From CAYVFC01 sp964450715 (GTDB taxonomy: Bacteria; Myxococcota_A; Polyangia; Polyangiales; JAFGIB01), in NCBI GenBank assembly GCA_964450715.1, contig CAYVFC010000019.1, positions 1-64,000 of the forward strand: 64,000 nt of DNA. The letters are read 5' to 3'. A program made the position numbers and the translations under genes. The notes beneath the pieces are model-generated. The model was not told the origin of the DNA and made no database searches. It saw only the letters and a program-made list of their open reading frames with translations. Below are positions 12,497-20,886 of this stretch, in pieces. The first letter of the stretch is position 1. Each line of letters begins with the position of its first letter.

Positions 12497-13183
12497 CTAC
12501 TTCTTGATCTTCACGGCGCGTCCAGGACGAGCTCTGCCGGCGTCAACTTGTACCCGGTCCTGCAGCGCTCCGACCAGTTCCTCGGGCGGACTCGGCCTCC
12601 GCGCTTTCTGTGCCTCCGCCGAAAGCGGCGTGAGCTTCGGTTCCCGGCGGCCCGGACCCGCTTCGACGAGTTCGACGAACGCGTCGAACTCGCCACGCGC
12701 GAGGAGATCAAACGGAACCACGCCGTCGCGCTCCTCGAACAACACGGCGCGGTTCTTCGCAGCAAGGCCTCGATCGGTCTTGCGAATGGCGGCGAGCACG
12801 CGCCGCAAGCGCTCCTCGTTCGGCGCGTTCACCGGCTTGCCGCTCGCCCAGAAGTGCAGGCTACGACGTGCAACCCCGAACAGCGCGGCGAGCTGCTCCC
12901 AGGTGAGACCGCTCAATCGGCGAAGCTCCATGATGGCCGAGCCCGTGCTCTGTACCTCTTCTGCATCTTCGACGTACGTTTTACCCGCGTTCGTCTGGGG
13001 TAAGGGCATGAGAGCGTGCTCCCACTCCTCGGCGAGGAAGCGTCGAGCTACGGTCCCCTCGATGTAGAGCGGCCCGTGGATGAGGACGCGCGCCGTCGCC
13101 GTCGCGCCGACCATCGCGCCGGAAGCCGACGTCGAGAAAGGCGTGCGCGTTGCTCCGCAGTCGTCGTAGGTTTGTAGGCTCAT
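12497..13183 (-). CDS. Helix-turn-helix regulator, middle gene of the TIGR04255 cassette
   Basis: 228 aa. Residues 86-125 contain an XRE-like helix-turn-helix (ELRRLSGLTWEQLAALFGV, then RRSLHFWASGKP). The N-terminal 80 residues are unlike a DNA-binding protein and the C-terminus is basic and Pro-rich (RARPGRAVKIKK). The start overlaps the stop of the TIGR04255-type gene by four bases (ATGA), which indicates coupling. It may repress its own operon, as antitoxin-like regulators do. That role is inferred from the context only. Confidence 0.7.
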   Translation of the reverse strand: MSLQTYDDCGATRTPFSTSASGAMVGATATARVLIHGPLYIEGTVARRFLAEEWEHALMPLPQTNAGKTYVEDAEEVQSTGSAIMELRRLSGLTWEQLAALFGVARRSLHFWASGKPVNAPNEERLRRVLAAIRKTDRGLAAKNRAVLFEERDGVVPFDLLARGEFDAFVELVEAGPGRREPKLTPLSAEAQKARRPSPPEELVGALQDRVQVDAGRARPGRAVKIKK

Positions 13184-13980
13184 GGCCTTCCTCCGTACCG
13201 GCGAAGGAAATCGTCGGTCACCGCCCAGCGAAAAACCGTGTAAAGCCGCTCGGAGTATCGCCGTACTGTAGCCACGATCTCCTCGGGGACAAACGGACGC
13301 TCCTGACTCGAGAACATGTCGACGTCCAGTACCCAGCTCGGCTCGTCGATCGGTTCGATCGCGTTCGGATCGACGGTACCACCAGCAGGCACCAGCCCCC
13401 AGCGCGCGAGGAGCTGCTCCTTCGAGTCCGGCAAGGCGAACACGGTTTCGGTGAGTGAGTGGCGGGGCTGCTCCGACAACGGGGTCGCCACAATGCCCAG
13501 AACCTCTGGTCGAACGAGCTCGCTGATTTCCGCGAGCGCATCACCGGTTATCCGGTCGATGTACCTTATACCCATCCGCTGCGCGAGCGCCGGCTCGGCA
13601 TGCTCGGCGAAGGCGTCGAGCACGAACCGCAGTCGTGCCAGGAAGTCGTCGCGGCTCGTGTACGAAGTCGTCTCGATCGCAACGAACTCCGGGGTCACGG
13701 ACACGCGCCAGCCACCAGCGACGTCGCCGAACCGCCAGGCGACCTGCTTCGGGCCCGGCGCCACCCCGTGTGGCCCCAGCATGATGCCCTGAGCCTGTTC
13801 CGGCCGGAGGACCGGGTAGGTCCCACGGATCGCCTCCTGGAACGGTGCGATGAACTCCCGTTTCTCCAAGGAGAGAATGGGCGGAAAACGAACCTGGGCG
13901 ATGACCCGAACGAGCGGGGCATCCGTGAGCGGCACCTCTGCCGGGACCGGTGCCGTCAATGGATTCTGGATTTCAGCCAA
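13180..13980 (-). CDS. TIGR04255 family protein
   Basis: 266 aa. The opening APLVRVIAQVRFPPILSLE, the aromatic segment with WRFGDVAGGWRVSVTPEFV, and ALAQRMGIRYIDRI fit the TIGR04255 family. That is a sporadically distributed uncharacterised family often found in mobile or accessory loci beside small regulators (family recalled, not searched). It is the first gene of a compact three-gene operon with a 4-base overlap into the HTH gene. No signal peptide or membrane segment. Function unknown. Confidence 0.75.
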   Translation of the reverse strand: MAEIQNPLTAPVPAEVPLTDAPLVRVIAQVRFPPILSLEKREFIAPFQEAIRGTYPVLRPEQAQGIMLGPHGVAPGPKQVAWRFGDVAGGWRVSVTPEFVAIETTSYTSRDDFLARLRFVLDAFAEHAEPALAQRMGIRYIDRITGDALAEISELVRPEVLGIVATPLSEQPRHSLTETVFALPDSKEQLLARWGLVPAGGTVDPNAIEPIDEPSWVLDVDMFSSQERPFVPEEIVATVRRYSERLYTVFRWAVTDDFLRRYGGRP

Positions 13981-14159
13981 GGTGCCTCCTTATATTTCAA
14001 CTGGTTACGGCCCTTGGCACCCTTCGAGACGCCGGGCGGCAACCTCGACCTGAATATAGCCCGCCTCGCCCGGTTTGTGAAGAGGAGTGTGAAATGTCGT
14101 TCGGTGGGATTCGACCCACCTTTCCCCGTACGGGTCCAGCACCCGTCCCTCCTTTGATT

Positions 14160-14682
14160 TCACTTCCTCCGCTTCTTCTGCCACCGCCGGTAGGTACCCA
14201 GAGCCTCCTCGGCCGAGCGCCCCCACAGCACCTTTGCGCCTTTCGGCAGATCGGAGATGCCGCACGCCAGGCCGGCCGCTGCCACGTCGCCGCCCGAGAG
14301 CGAGATGGCGATCTCCCACTCGTCGCGGTCGACTTCGCTAAGACAGCTCGCGAAATCCTTGTCGAACAGAAACGCCCGCTCGTTCCGGCGTTGCCTCCGC
14401 CGCTACCTGGCGCGCGCTGAAAAGGACGCCATTGTCATCTACGAGCCCTACCCACGGGAGAGCGACCTCCTGGCCGCGATCGTACCCTGGGGTCGTGTAC
14501 CGAAGGCATTCATCGACCCCGCAGAGCACGCACTTGTCGATGACCCAGAACGGCGTTGGGTCGTCCGGGCTCTCCGGGTCTACCGTGTCGAGTATGCTCG
14601 CTGGTGCGACAACCGCGCTGGCCTTTTTCCAGCAGTCGGCGCAAAAGAAGTTGTCGTTCTCGTCCATGTAGCCGGTGATCAC
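14160..14682 (-). pseudogene. Zinc-ribbon-like protein gene with a frameshift
   Basis: The first part reads from GTG 14682, six bases after GGAGG (a GTG at 14697 is an alternative). It encodes MDENDNFFCADCWKKA and, later, VIDKCVLCGVDE, two CxxC pairs that could hold one zinc. This frame ends at 14338. From about 14400 a second frame continues to TGA 14160-14162 with convincing protein sequence (RNERAFLFDKDFASC, DEWEIAISLSGG, YRRWQKKRRK) but no good start codon after its upstream stop. I read one gene of about 170 codons broken near 14380-14420 by a mutation or a sequencing indel. Function unknown. Confidence 0.5.
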
Positions 14683-14940
14683 CACGAGCCTCCACACATT
14701 GGCATATCATTCTGGCCACCCGGAGCCCAAACCCTTGACGAGGTGCTGAAAACGCAGGCCACGGACTACGACCTGGCCAACGCCATCCCCAGCACGGCCC
14801 GGGAGGGAGACACGACCGGAATGCTCAGCCTTGAGGAGACCGCCCACCGGCATCTCATCCGGAAAGCGGCGTTGAACGTGGGTTTGCCCTCGCGGCCGCC
14901 GGCCCTAACGGGCTGGTGACCGGCGCCCGCGGCTCGCGGC

Positions 14941-16362
14941 TCACCCCTCCGGGATGCAGACCTCGCCCTCGCTGATGGGGTCGAGCATGAAGCCCTGCGG
15001 GCAGACGCCGTCCTCGTCGGGAACGGGCGCGCAGACCGCGCCCTCGGAGGTGAGGTACTCGAGGTATCCCTCGGTGCAGACGCCGCCGTCACCCTCGGGC
15101 GCGCAGATGGCCCCTTCGGAGGTGAGGTACTCCAGCGAGCCGTCCTCGCACTCTTCCTCGGGCACACCGCCGTCGGTGGGTACGCCGCTGTCCGGGGTGG
15201 TGCCGCAGTTTCCCCCCTCTTCGATCAGGTGGGGCGGGCAGTAGGGCTCGTCCCACTCGGGCGGGCAGGGGCCGGGGTCCACGATGATGGTGTCGTCCTC
15301 GCTCTTGGCCGGCGAGGCGTGCACGTACTCGATCAGCACGCCGCCGAATCCCGCTTCCCCGAAGGCGTCCGCGTCGATCCAGACCTCGTACACCATCCGG
15401 TAGTCCCACTGCGGCGTGGCGTCGTTGGGAGTGTAGCTCTCGTCGGTGGCGGGCGAGTCCTGGGTCTCGCAGTAGCCGCAGCCGTTGAGGTTCCGGTCCA
15501 GCGAGGTGGCCACGGCCAGCACGTCGGCCGCGTCCCCGATGTACATCTCGCCGTCGCCGCCGGTGACCCCGGCCGTACCGTAGCCGCAGGGACTGGAGCC
15601 GTCGGCCTCGATGTAGTCGACCTTGAAGTGCATGGCCAGATCGCCGTTGCCATCGTTGAGCTTCAGCTCCACGTGGTCGCTCCCGACCAGATCCTCGAAG
15701 CGGTGCCCGCGCACCGGGCTCCAGCCCACCGAGCTCGCCCCGTAGGTGTTGTCCACAAAGGCCGGATCAAAGGTCACCCTCAGGTGCACGTATTCGGCGT
15801 CACCCACGCTTTCAACGATATACTCCGCGGTGGCGGCCGGCGTGTCCGTGGCGGCCTCGCCGTAGAAGCAGATGTCTCCCGAGTCGCCGACCGTGACCTC
15901 GCTGCTGCCGGTGGGGCTGCCGGGCTCCGGGCAGTCGCCCGCGGTCTCCGGTCCGTCGCCCGGATCGAGCGGGTAGCCGGCGGTGGTGCCCGCGCCGTCG
16001 AAGCGCGACCCGTGGGTGAGCGGTTCGTCCGTGCCGTCCGTGCCCCCCGCGCCCGCGCTCCCCGGATCCTGCCCGCCGCTGTCGCCGCCGTCGGGCGTGC
16101 TCTCCCCGCCCCGGCCGGCCGCGCCACCCGCGCCGCCGTCCAGCTCACCGGCCGCGCTCCCGTCTGTCATGCCGCCGCCGTCGGACTCGCCCCCCGGGGC
16201 GACACCACCGTCCGGCCCGCCGGCCGCGGCCCCGTCGAGCGCTCCGCCGTCGCGGTCCGCGCCGTCGCCCGACGAACCGTCGTCGCCCGCGCAGCCGAAA
16301 CCGAACAGGCTCGCTGCCAGCACCAGCGCGACCACCAGACGTTGCTCCTTACCTGACATCAT
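14941..16362 (-). CDS. Lipoprotein with a disordered Gly/Asp linker and C-terminal Cys repeats
   Basis: 473 aa. The signal ends in the lipobox GFGC at residues 21-24. Residues 25-115 are a Gly/Asp/Ser-rich linker. The middle (about 140-335) is a folded domain with a few Cys, including CGYGT and GCGYC, that resembles a beta-sandwich of the carbohydrate-binding or cellulosomal type, but I cannot name a family. The C-terminus has repeats of the form EYLTSEGAxCAPxxDGG. It probably sits on the outer-membrane surface. The next minus-strand gene (16405-17556) is 42 bases upstream and also encodes a lipoprotein, so they may form an operon. Confidence 0.75.
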   Translation of the reverse strand: MMSGKEQRLVVALVLAASLFGFGCAGDDGSSGDGADRDGGALDGAAAGGPDGGVAPGGESDGGGMTDGSAAGELDGGAGGAAGRGGESTPDGGDSGGQDPGSAGAGGTDGTDEPLTHGSRFDGAGTTAGYPLDPGDGPETAGDCPEPGSPTGSSEVTVGDSGDICFYGEAATDTPAATAEYIVESVGDAEYVHLRVTFDPAFVDNTYGASSVGWSPVRGHRFEDLVGSDHVELKLNDGNGDLAMHFKVDYIEADGSSPCGYGTAGVTGGDGEMYIGDAADVLAVATSLDRNLNGCGYCETQDSPATDESYTPNDATPQWDYRMVYEVWIDADAFGEAGFGGVLIEYVHASPAKSEDDTIIVDPGPCPPEWDEPYCPPHLIEEGGNCGTTPDSGVPTDGGVPEEECEDGSLEYLTSEGAICAPEGDGGVCTEGYLEYLTSEGAVCAPVPDEDGVCPQGFMLDPISEGEVCIPEG

Positions 16363-16404
16363 ACCCCGTCCTCCTCTTTACATCTTGCATCTCACCCGTC
16401 GCGG

Positions 16405-17556
16405 CTAACCGATCTTCGTGGCGCAGCCCAGCGCGATCTCGAAGCGTCCGCCCTCGCCCGTGACCTTCTCGCAGGTCGGCTCGCAGAGAATGATCCGGCC
16501 GGGGGCCTCCGGGTCGTCGTAGTACCACCCGCCCGCCTGCGGATCGCAATCGCCCTGGCCCGGCACGTTGCCGATCACCTCTTCCGTTCCGTCCGGATCG
16601 GTGAAGATGGCGTTGACCCGGGCGTAGTCCAGCATCTCGCCCTCAGGGGGCTCCGGGATCAGGAACTCGCAGGGGATGAGGGCGTCGCCCCGGATGTCGT
16701 TGAGCGCACGCAGCACCTTCTCGGCGACGTTGCTGCTCTCGTCCACGAGATAGGCGCCGCCGGTGTCTCCGGCCTCGGCGATCTGGTCGAGGTTCTGAAG
16801 CGCATCTCCCACGCCCAGCACGTAGACCGGGACCGGGTCATCGCCGGCCGAGCACTCGATGGCCGCGGCCGCCGCGTCGGCCAGCGTGGGCTCGCAGCCG
16901 TTCTGCGAGGAGAGCGGCGCCTTGGGCTCGCCGTCGGTCACCAGCAGGATGACCACGATGTGGTCGGGATGCGCCTCCCGGTAGCCCTGCGCGTAGTCGC
17001 AGGCGCCCTGGATGGCCGCTCCGGTGGGCGTCTCGCCGGTGGGGGTTACGCTGTCGAGCGAATCCTTGATCGCGCCGGCGTTGTCCGGCAGCAGGTCGAT
17101 GGGCACGGCGGGCGTGGCATAGTCGGCCGGGTCGCAAGAGGTCTCACCGATGGGCATGTAGCCGAAGTAGCCGATGCCCGCGCCGATGCCCGCGCTGGCC
17201 GGGTCGTTGAGAAAGTCCGCGGTCGCCGAACGCACCAGGTCGATCAATGTCTTGCCGTTCTCCACCTCGGCCAGCATGGAGCCGGACTGGTCGAACATGA
17301 TGTACATGTCGAGCGGCACGGTCTGGCCGGCCGCGATATCGTCGACGCAGTCCTCTCCCTCGTTCAGGCCGCCTATCGACCCGCCGCTGCCGCTCTCTCC
17401 GCTACCGTCCTCGCCGGCGGCCGCCGAGCCGCCGCTTCCGGCTGACTGCTGCCCGTCATCCCCCGAGGAGGAGTCGTCGTCATCGCCCGAGCAGGCGCTG
17501 AAACAGAGGGCACAACCGGAGAGAACGCCTACCACAAGCCATCTGTATCGGTTCAT
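16405..17556 (-). CDS. vWA-domain lipoprotein
   Basis: 383 aa from ATG 17556, which follows AGAAGGGA. The open frame continues upstream but runs opposite another real gene, so the lipoprotein start is preferred. Lipobox FSAC, then an acidic/Gly-rich linker. A von Willebrand A domain follows, with MYIMFDQSGSM (MIDAS DxSxS), a Thr in TPTGAAIQG and ILLVTDGEP, so all metal-site motifs are present. CSAGDDPVPVYVLGVGD follows as in a normal vWA fold. The C-terminal 100 residues have paired Cys and may be a small beta domain. The likely role is metal-dependent binding at the cell surface. Confidence 0.85.
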   Translation of the reverse strand: MNRYRWLVVGVLSGCALCFSACSGDDDDSSSGDDGQQSAGSGGSAAAGEDGSGESGSGGSIGGLNEGEDCVDDIAAGQTVPLDMYIMFDQSGSMLAEVENGKTLIDLVRSATADFLNDPASAGIGAGIGYFGYMPIGETSCDPADYATPAVPIDLLPDNAGAIKDSLDSVTPTGETPTGAAIQGACDYAQGYREAHPDHIVVILLVTDGEPKAPLSSQNGCEPTLADAAAAAIECSAGDDPVPVYVLGVGDALQNLDQIAEAGDTGGAYLVDESSNVAEKVLRALNDIRGDALIPCEFLIPEPPEGEMLDYARVNAIFTDPDGTEEVIGNVPGQGDCDPQAGGWYYDDPEAPGRIILCEPTCEKVTGEGGRFEIALGCATKIG

Positions 17557-17847
17557 CAGCGTCCCTTCTTTCTGGACAGTCGTGAAAGCAAAATCCGTTA
17601 TTTCAGAAACCGGGGCGAGCGAGGATATGGAACCGCCTCCGGGAAGGAAAACCTGCTGAAAGGTATACGATCGGTTACCGATGTAAGATGCACCGCGCCC
17701 CTTCCAGGATGAAATTAAATTCGACCTGGCCGGTGGGCGAAACCACAAGGTACCAAGAGAGCTTGCCGCGCTCGATGACCCTGCCCGTCGCGCGCCGGGC
17801 TCGGCCCGGGTTGTCACGCCAGCGGCCTTTTCATAGAGTGATCGACC

Positions 17848-18558
17848 ATGACCCGAATTCCCCGGTTCTCGTTCATCCACAAACTCGCGATTTTCGCCCT
17901 GCTCGCAACCATGATCGCGCCCGGCTGCTCGGACGAGGACCAGGGCGGACGCGACCAGCCGGACGGCGGGAGCGAGGCGGCCGCGGCGACCGGGGGCGAC
18001 CCCGGCGGGACGGGGGGCTCCGCCGGAACGGGCGGAACGCCGCTCGCGGGCGACGGAGCCTCGGGCGGAAGTGGCGGCGCCTCCGGCGACAGCGGCGGCA
18101 GCGGCACCGCAGGCGAGGGAGGCTCGAGCTCGGGCGACGGCGGATCCGGGCCGGAAGGCGGTACGACCGGCGACGACGCCGGCATGGACTCCGGCGCTGC
18201 GGGCGATGGCGGCTCCACGGTCCCGGGCGACCCGCCGCCGCTGGCCGACGGTGGGCTCTCGCCCTACCAGGTCGAGTGCCGGGGCGACTCCTGGGAGTGC
18301 GGTCACCAGGACCTCAGGTGCGTGGAGATCCGCATGGAGAACTCCTCGCCGGGCTATGCCTGCTCCAACCAGTGCGAGACCGCCGGCGACTGCACACCCT
18401 CGCCCCCCGGCGTTCCCGAGTCGGACTGCATCCCGTTCAGGCGGGCGCAACGTTGCCTGCTGGCGTGCCAGGTCGGCCAGACCTTTTATGACTGCCCCGA
18501 CGGCATGACCTGCTTCACCTACCCGGACACGGACTTCGGCTACTGCCTGTGGATGTGA
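17848..18558 (+). CDS. Lipoprotein with a Gly-rich linker and a Cys-rich C-terminal domain
   Basis: 236 aa. Signal peptide with lipobox APGC around residue 27, then about 100 residues of Gly/Ser/Ala/Asp linker. The C-terminal 90 residues contain about ten Cys (for example CRGDSWECGHQDLRC and CSNQCETAGDC), suggesting a disulfide-stabilised knot. Divergent from the vWA lipoprotein gene across 291 bases that contain no other gene. Function unknown. Confidence 0.8.
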   Translation: MTRIPRFSFIHKLAIFALLATMIAPGCSDEDQGGRDQPDGGSEAAAATGGDPGGTGGSAGTGGTPLAGDGASGGSGGASGDSGGSGTAGEGGSSSGDGGSGPEGGTTGDDAGMDSGAAGDGGSTVPGDPPPLADGGLSPYQVECRGDSWECGHQDLRCVEIRMENSSPGYACSNQCETAGDCTPSPPGVPESDCIPFRRAQRCLLACQVGQTFYDCPDGMTCFTYPDTDFGYCLWM

Positions 18559-18565
18559 TGGACGC

Positions 18566-19024
18566 TTATCTCAGGGCCGCGCGCAGGTCGTCGTGCTCGA
18601 AGGCGGACGCCATGCGGTCGCGCTCGCCTTTTGCTATCCGCAGCCGCTCCGCCCGCTGACGCCAGCGCGAGACCGCCCGTCCGACCGCGGAGGCGATCTC
18701 TACTGCCTGGGCATTACCGAGCCCGAAGTAGCCGGCGACAGACATCGCCAGCTCGAGCGAGGCAGTGGTGTCATCGAGATCGATCGCCGTGGTCAGCACC
18801 CTCGGCTTGATGTCGGTCGGTACGGGATTGAGGTCGTAGGCCGGCGCCAGCCGCCAGCCGTCGGGCCCCGCGTACCGGAAGCCGTGATTGCGCGAATGGT
18901 CGTCGGTATTCGAGACCAGGATATTGAACACGATCCGCCGCCAGAGCGCGCGCATATCCTCCGCCGGTGCGGCCCCGTGCTGCCTCAGGGCATCGACCAG
19001 CTCCAGGTAGCTGGTCGTCTCGAG
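18566..19024 (-). pseudogene. HipA-family kinase, C-terminal fragment
   Basis: The readable part begins after a TAG at 19025-19027. It encodes TTSYLELVDALRQHG, then ALWRRIVFNILVSNTDDHS (catalytic NxDDH motif) and LAPAYDLNP, all hallmarks of the C-terminal half of HipA serine/threonine kinases, the toxins of HipBA modules. The N-terminal HipA half and any HipB antitoxin are absent. The sequence upstream instead holds a duplicated piece of the neighbouring radical SAM gene. ATG 18955 could give a 129-aa product lacking the ATP-binding N lobe, so kinase activity is not expected. Confidence 0.75.
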
Positions 19025-19138
19025 CTATGTGGTCGCCTATCGCGTCAAGGCCGGAGCGGTTCAGGTGCTCCGGGTTCTGCACGCGGCGCGCAGGTGGCCG
19101 AAAAGGCTGGGCCGGAAGTAGCCCGAATAATCCGACGC

Positions 19139-19235
19139 GCTCACATCGAGCGCCAGCGCAGGCGGCGGCCGGTCGCAAGGGCCGGTCGCGCCCGCCGGGA
19201 TGAAGGCTCACATCGAGCGCCAGCGCAGGCGGCGG
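19139..19235. repeat. 30-base direct repeat duplicating the 3' end of the radical SAM gene
   Basis: 19139-19168 and 19206-19235 are identical. The second copy encodes the last nine codons and the stop of the radical SAM gene (YRRLRWRSM on the minus strand). The first copy is displaced by 67 bases towards the HipA fragment and marks a rearrangement junction. Confidence 0.85.
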
Positions 19236-20638
19236 TAGAAGAGCCGCACCAGGCGGGGCAACACGCGCCTGTCCGGGAAGTCGCGGACCAGCCACCAGAG
19301 ACGGACCGGGTCGAGGAAGAAGCGGAGCAGGGCCTGCTGTCGCAGCCGGTTGACCTGCTGGTCGGGCACCTCCGACAGGTTGACGAAATCGCGGGTCTGG
19401 TAATGCAGGGAGAAGTCGTCTACCGGGGCGCGCCCCATCTCGCGCGCCATCTCGCCCAGACGGGTGCCCTCGAAGGGCATGGCCGTGAACAGGTTGAAGG
19501 TGTGCAGCTTCGAGCGCATCAGGAAGTCCACGGTCATCTGCATGTCCTGCAAGGTCTCGGTGGGAAAGGCGATCATGAAGAAGCCGTGGGGGTGAATGCC
19601 CAGGCGGTGGGCTGTCTCGATATTGCGGGCGATGGCGTCGAGCCGGATGTTCTTGCCGATGAGCTTCTGGATTCGGGGCGAGCCGGTCTCCACGGCGAAG
19701 GAGATGAAGACGGTACCGGCCCTGCGGAGCCAGGTGAGCTGCTCCTCGTCCAGCAGGTCGCCCCGCATGCCGTTGGGAAAGGCCAGGCTCACGCGCAGGC
19801 CGCTCTCGATGACCAGCTCGCAGAAGGCGAGCAGGCGGTCGCGGTCGAGGTTGAAGATGTCGTCGTAGATCTCGAACTCGCGGACGCCGTACCGATCGTG
19901 CAGGTGCCGGATCTCGTCGAACAGGCTGCGGGCGGAGCGGGCGCGGAACTTCTTGCCGAACAGGTTGTGGCAGTAGACGCAGTGATAGGGGCAGCCGCGG
20001 GAGGAGAACAGCCCCGCGTACAGGCCCGAGCCGCAGTGGCTGAAGCGCTCGAAGTCGCGATAGGCCTCGAGCGGGATCAGGTCGTAGGCGGGCATGGGCA
20101 GCCGGTCGAGGTCCTCGATGAGCTCGGCCCGGCCGGTGTCGACGATGCGGCCATCGCGCTCGAAAACCAAGCCCTTCACCTCCGAGGGATCGCCGCCGCC
20201 GCACAGGCACTCGACCAGCCGGCCGGCGGCGATCTCGCCCTCGCCCTGCACCAGGTAGTCGACCCCCGGTATGGCGATGGCTTTTTCGGGGTAGGCCGTG
20301 GCGTGCGGGCCTCCCAGCAGGACCGGGACCCGGGGATCGACGGCCTTGGCGGCGGCGGCGATCCAGGGGACGGCGTCGGACTCGAAGGTGAGCGCGCTGA
20401 TGCCGACCACCGAGGGCGAGAACTCGCGCAGGAAGCTCTCCAGCCCCGGGCGATCGAGATCCCGCAGCCGGATGTCGATGATGCGGACCTCGGCGCCCAG
20501 CTCGCGGCGCAGGAAGGCCGCAACCGACAGGATGCCGATGGGCTGGCTGAGCTGGCGCCATTCCGGATCGTTGGCGCGGCTCTTGACGAGCGCCACGCGG
20601 GGGCGACCGGCCGGCCGTCGCTCGGTCTCGCCTGTCAC
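19208..20638 (-). CDS. B12-binding-domain radical SAM protein
   Basis: 476 aa. Residues 12-145 form a Rossmann-like B12-binding domain (VALVKSR, SPSVVGISALTFESDAV, VLLGGPHATAYP). It lacks the DxHxxG motif, so B12 would bind base-off without a His ligand, as is common in this class. The radical SAM core starts at SSRGCPYHCVYC with Cys216, 220 and 223 as ligands of the 4Fe-4S cluster. The class includes methyltransferases and ring-forming enzymes of lipid and pigment pathways. The substrate cannot be inferred. Divergent from a glycosyltransferase-membrane protein pair, which may mean a shared envelope-modification pathway. Confidence 0.9.
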   Translation of the reverse strand: MTGETERRPAGRPRVALVKSRANDPEWRQLSQPIGILSVAAFLRRELGAEVRIIDIRLRDLDRPGLESFLREFSPSVVGISALTFESDAVPWIAAAAKAVDPRVPVLLGGPHATAYPEKAIAIPGVDYLVQGEGEIAAGRLVECLCGGGDPSEVKGLVFERDGRIVDTGRAELIEDLDRLPMPAYDLIPLEAYRDFERFSHCGSGLYAGLFSSRGCPYHCVYCHNLFGKKFRARSARSLFDEIRHLHDRYGVREFEIYDDIFNLDRDRLLAFCELVIESGLRVSLAFPNGMRGDLLDEEQLTWLRRAGTVFISFAVETGSPRIQKLIGKNIRLDAIARNIETAHRLGIHPHGFFMIAFPTETLQDMQMTVDFLMRSKLHTFNLFTAMPFEGTRLGEMAREMGRAPVDDFSLHYQTRDFVNLSEVPDQQVNRLRQQALLRFFLDPVRLWWLVRDFPDRRVLPRLVRLFYRRLRWRSM

Positions 20639-20736
20639 GCTCGCTCTCCGGTCACCGCGCGCCGCCGGGCATGCTGTCTCTCATCCGTTTCACAAGCTGG
20701 TTTACCGAAACGGAGGGCGAAAAGGTACAGAAGACA

Positions 20737-20788
20737 GAAAAAAATCCGGCGCGAAAGCCGGCGGCGCCCATCCCGTCCTTGCCGGGAT
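20737..20788 (-). terminator. Leader hairpins with an intrinsic-terminator shape upstream of the radical SAM gene
   Basis: Read on the minus strand, a hairpin (CATCCCG with CGGGATG, 20769-20788) is followed by CCGGC-TTTCGC-GCCGG and a run of seven T (20738-20744). The T run ends about 100 bases before the radical SAM start. The arrangement fits an attenuator or the end of a lost upstream transcript. No riboswitch family is recognisable. Confidence 0.4.
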
Positions 20789-20886
20789 GCACGCGACCTG
20801 CCCGTCGCATCACCGCCCCGTGCCCATCGCGCGAACCGGGCGAATCTCGTATAACGTGGCCCGTGCCACCGACCCGCCCGTTCGAG

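Noticed and set aside
14097..14160. tRNA-like T arm on the minus strand (GGTGGGTCGAATCCCACC)
   Set aside because: The T loop lacks one base, the candidate anticodon loop has no U33, and no 5' acceptor strand pairs with the 3' end. At most a degenerate tRNA fragment.
14700..14919. Plus-strand frame ending TAREGDTTGMLSLEETAHRH and ALNVGLPS
   Set aside because: It has some protein character, but the upstream part is antisense to the zinc-ribbon gene and no start or ribosome site is visible. Possibly a remnant of a lost gene; not annotated.
16405..18450. 681-codon reading of the vWA lipoprotein extending to 18450
   Set aside because: The first 298 codons are antisense to another lipoprotein gene and the intergenic region. 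A proper signal peptide and ribosome site start the gene at 17556.
18566..18955. Functional HipA toxin
   Set aside because: Only the C-terminal lobe remains; the ATP-binding lobe and HipB are missing.
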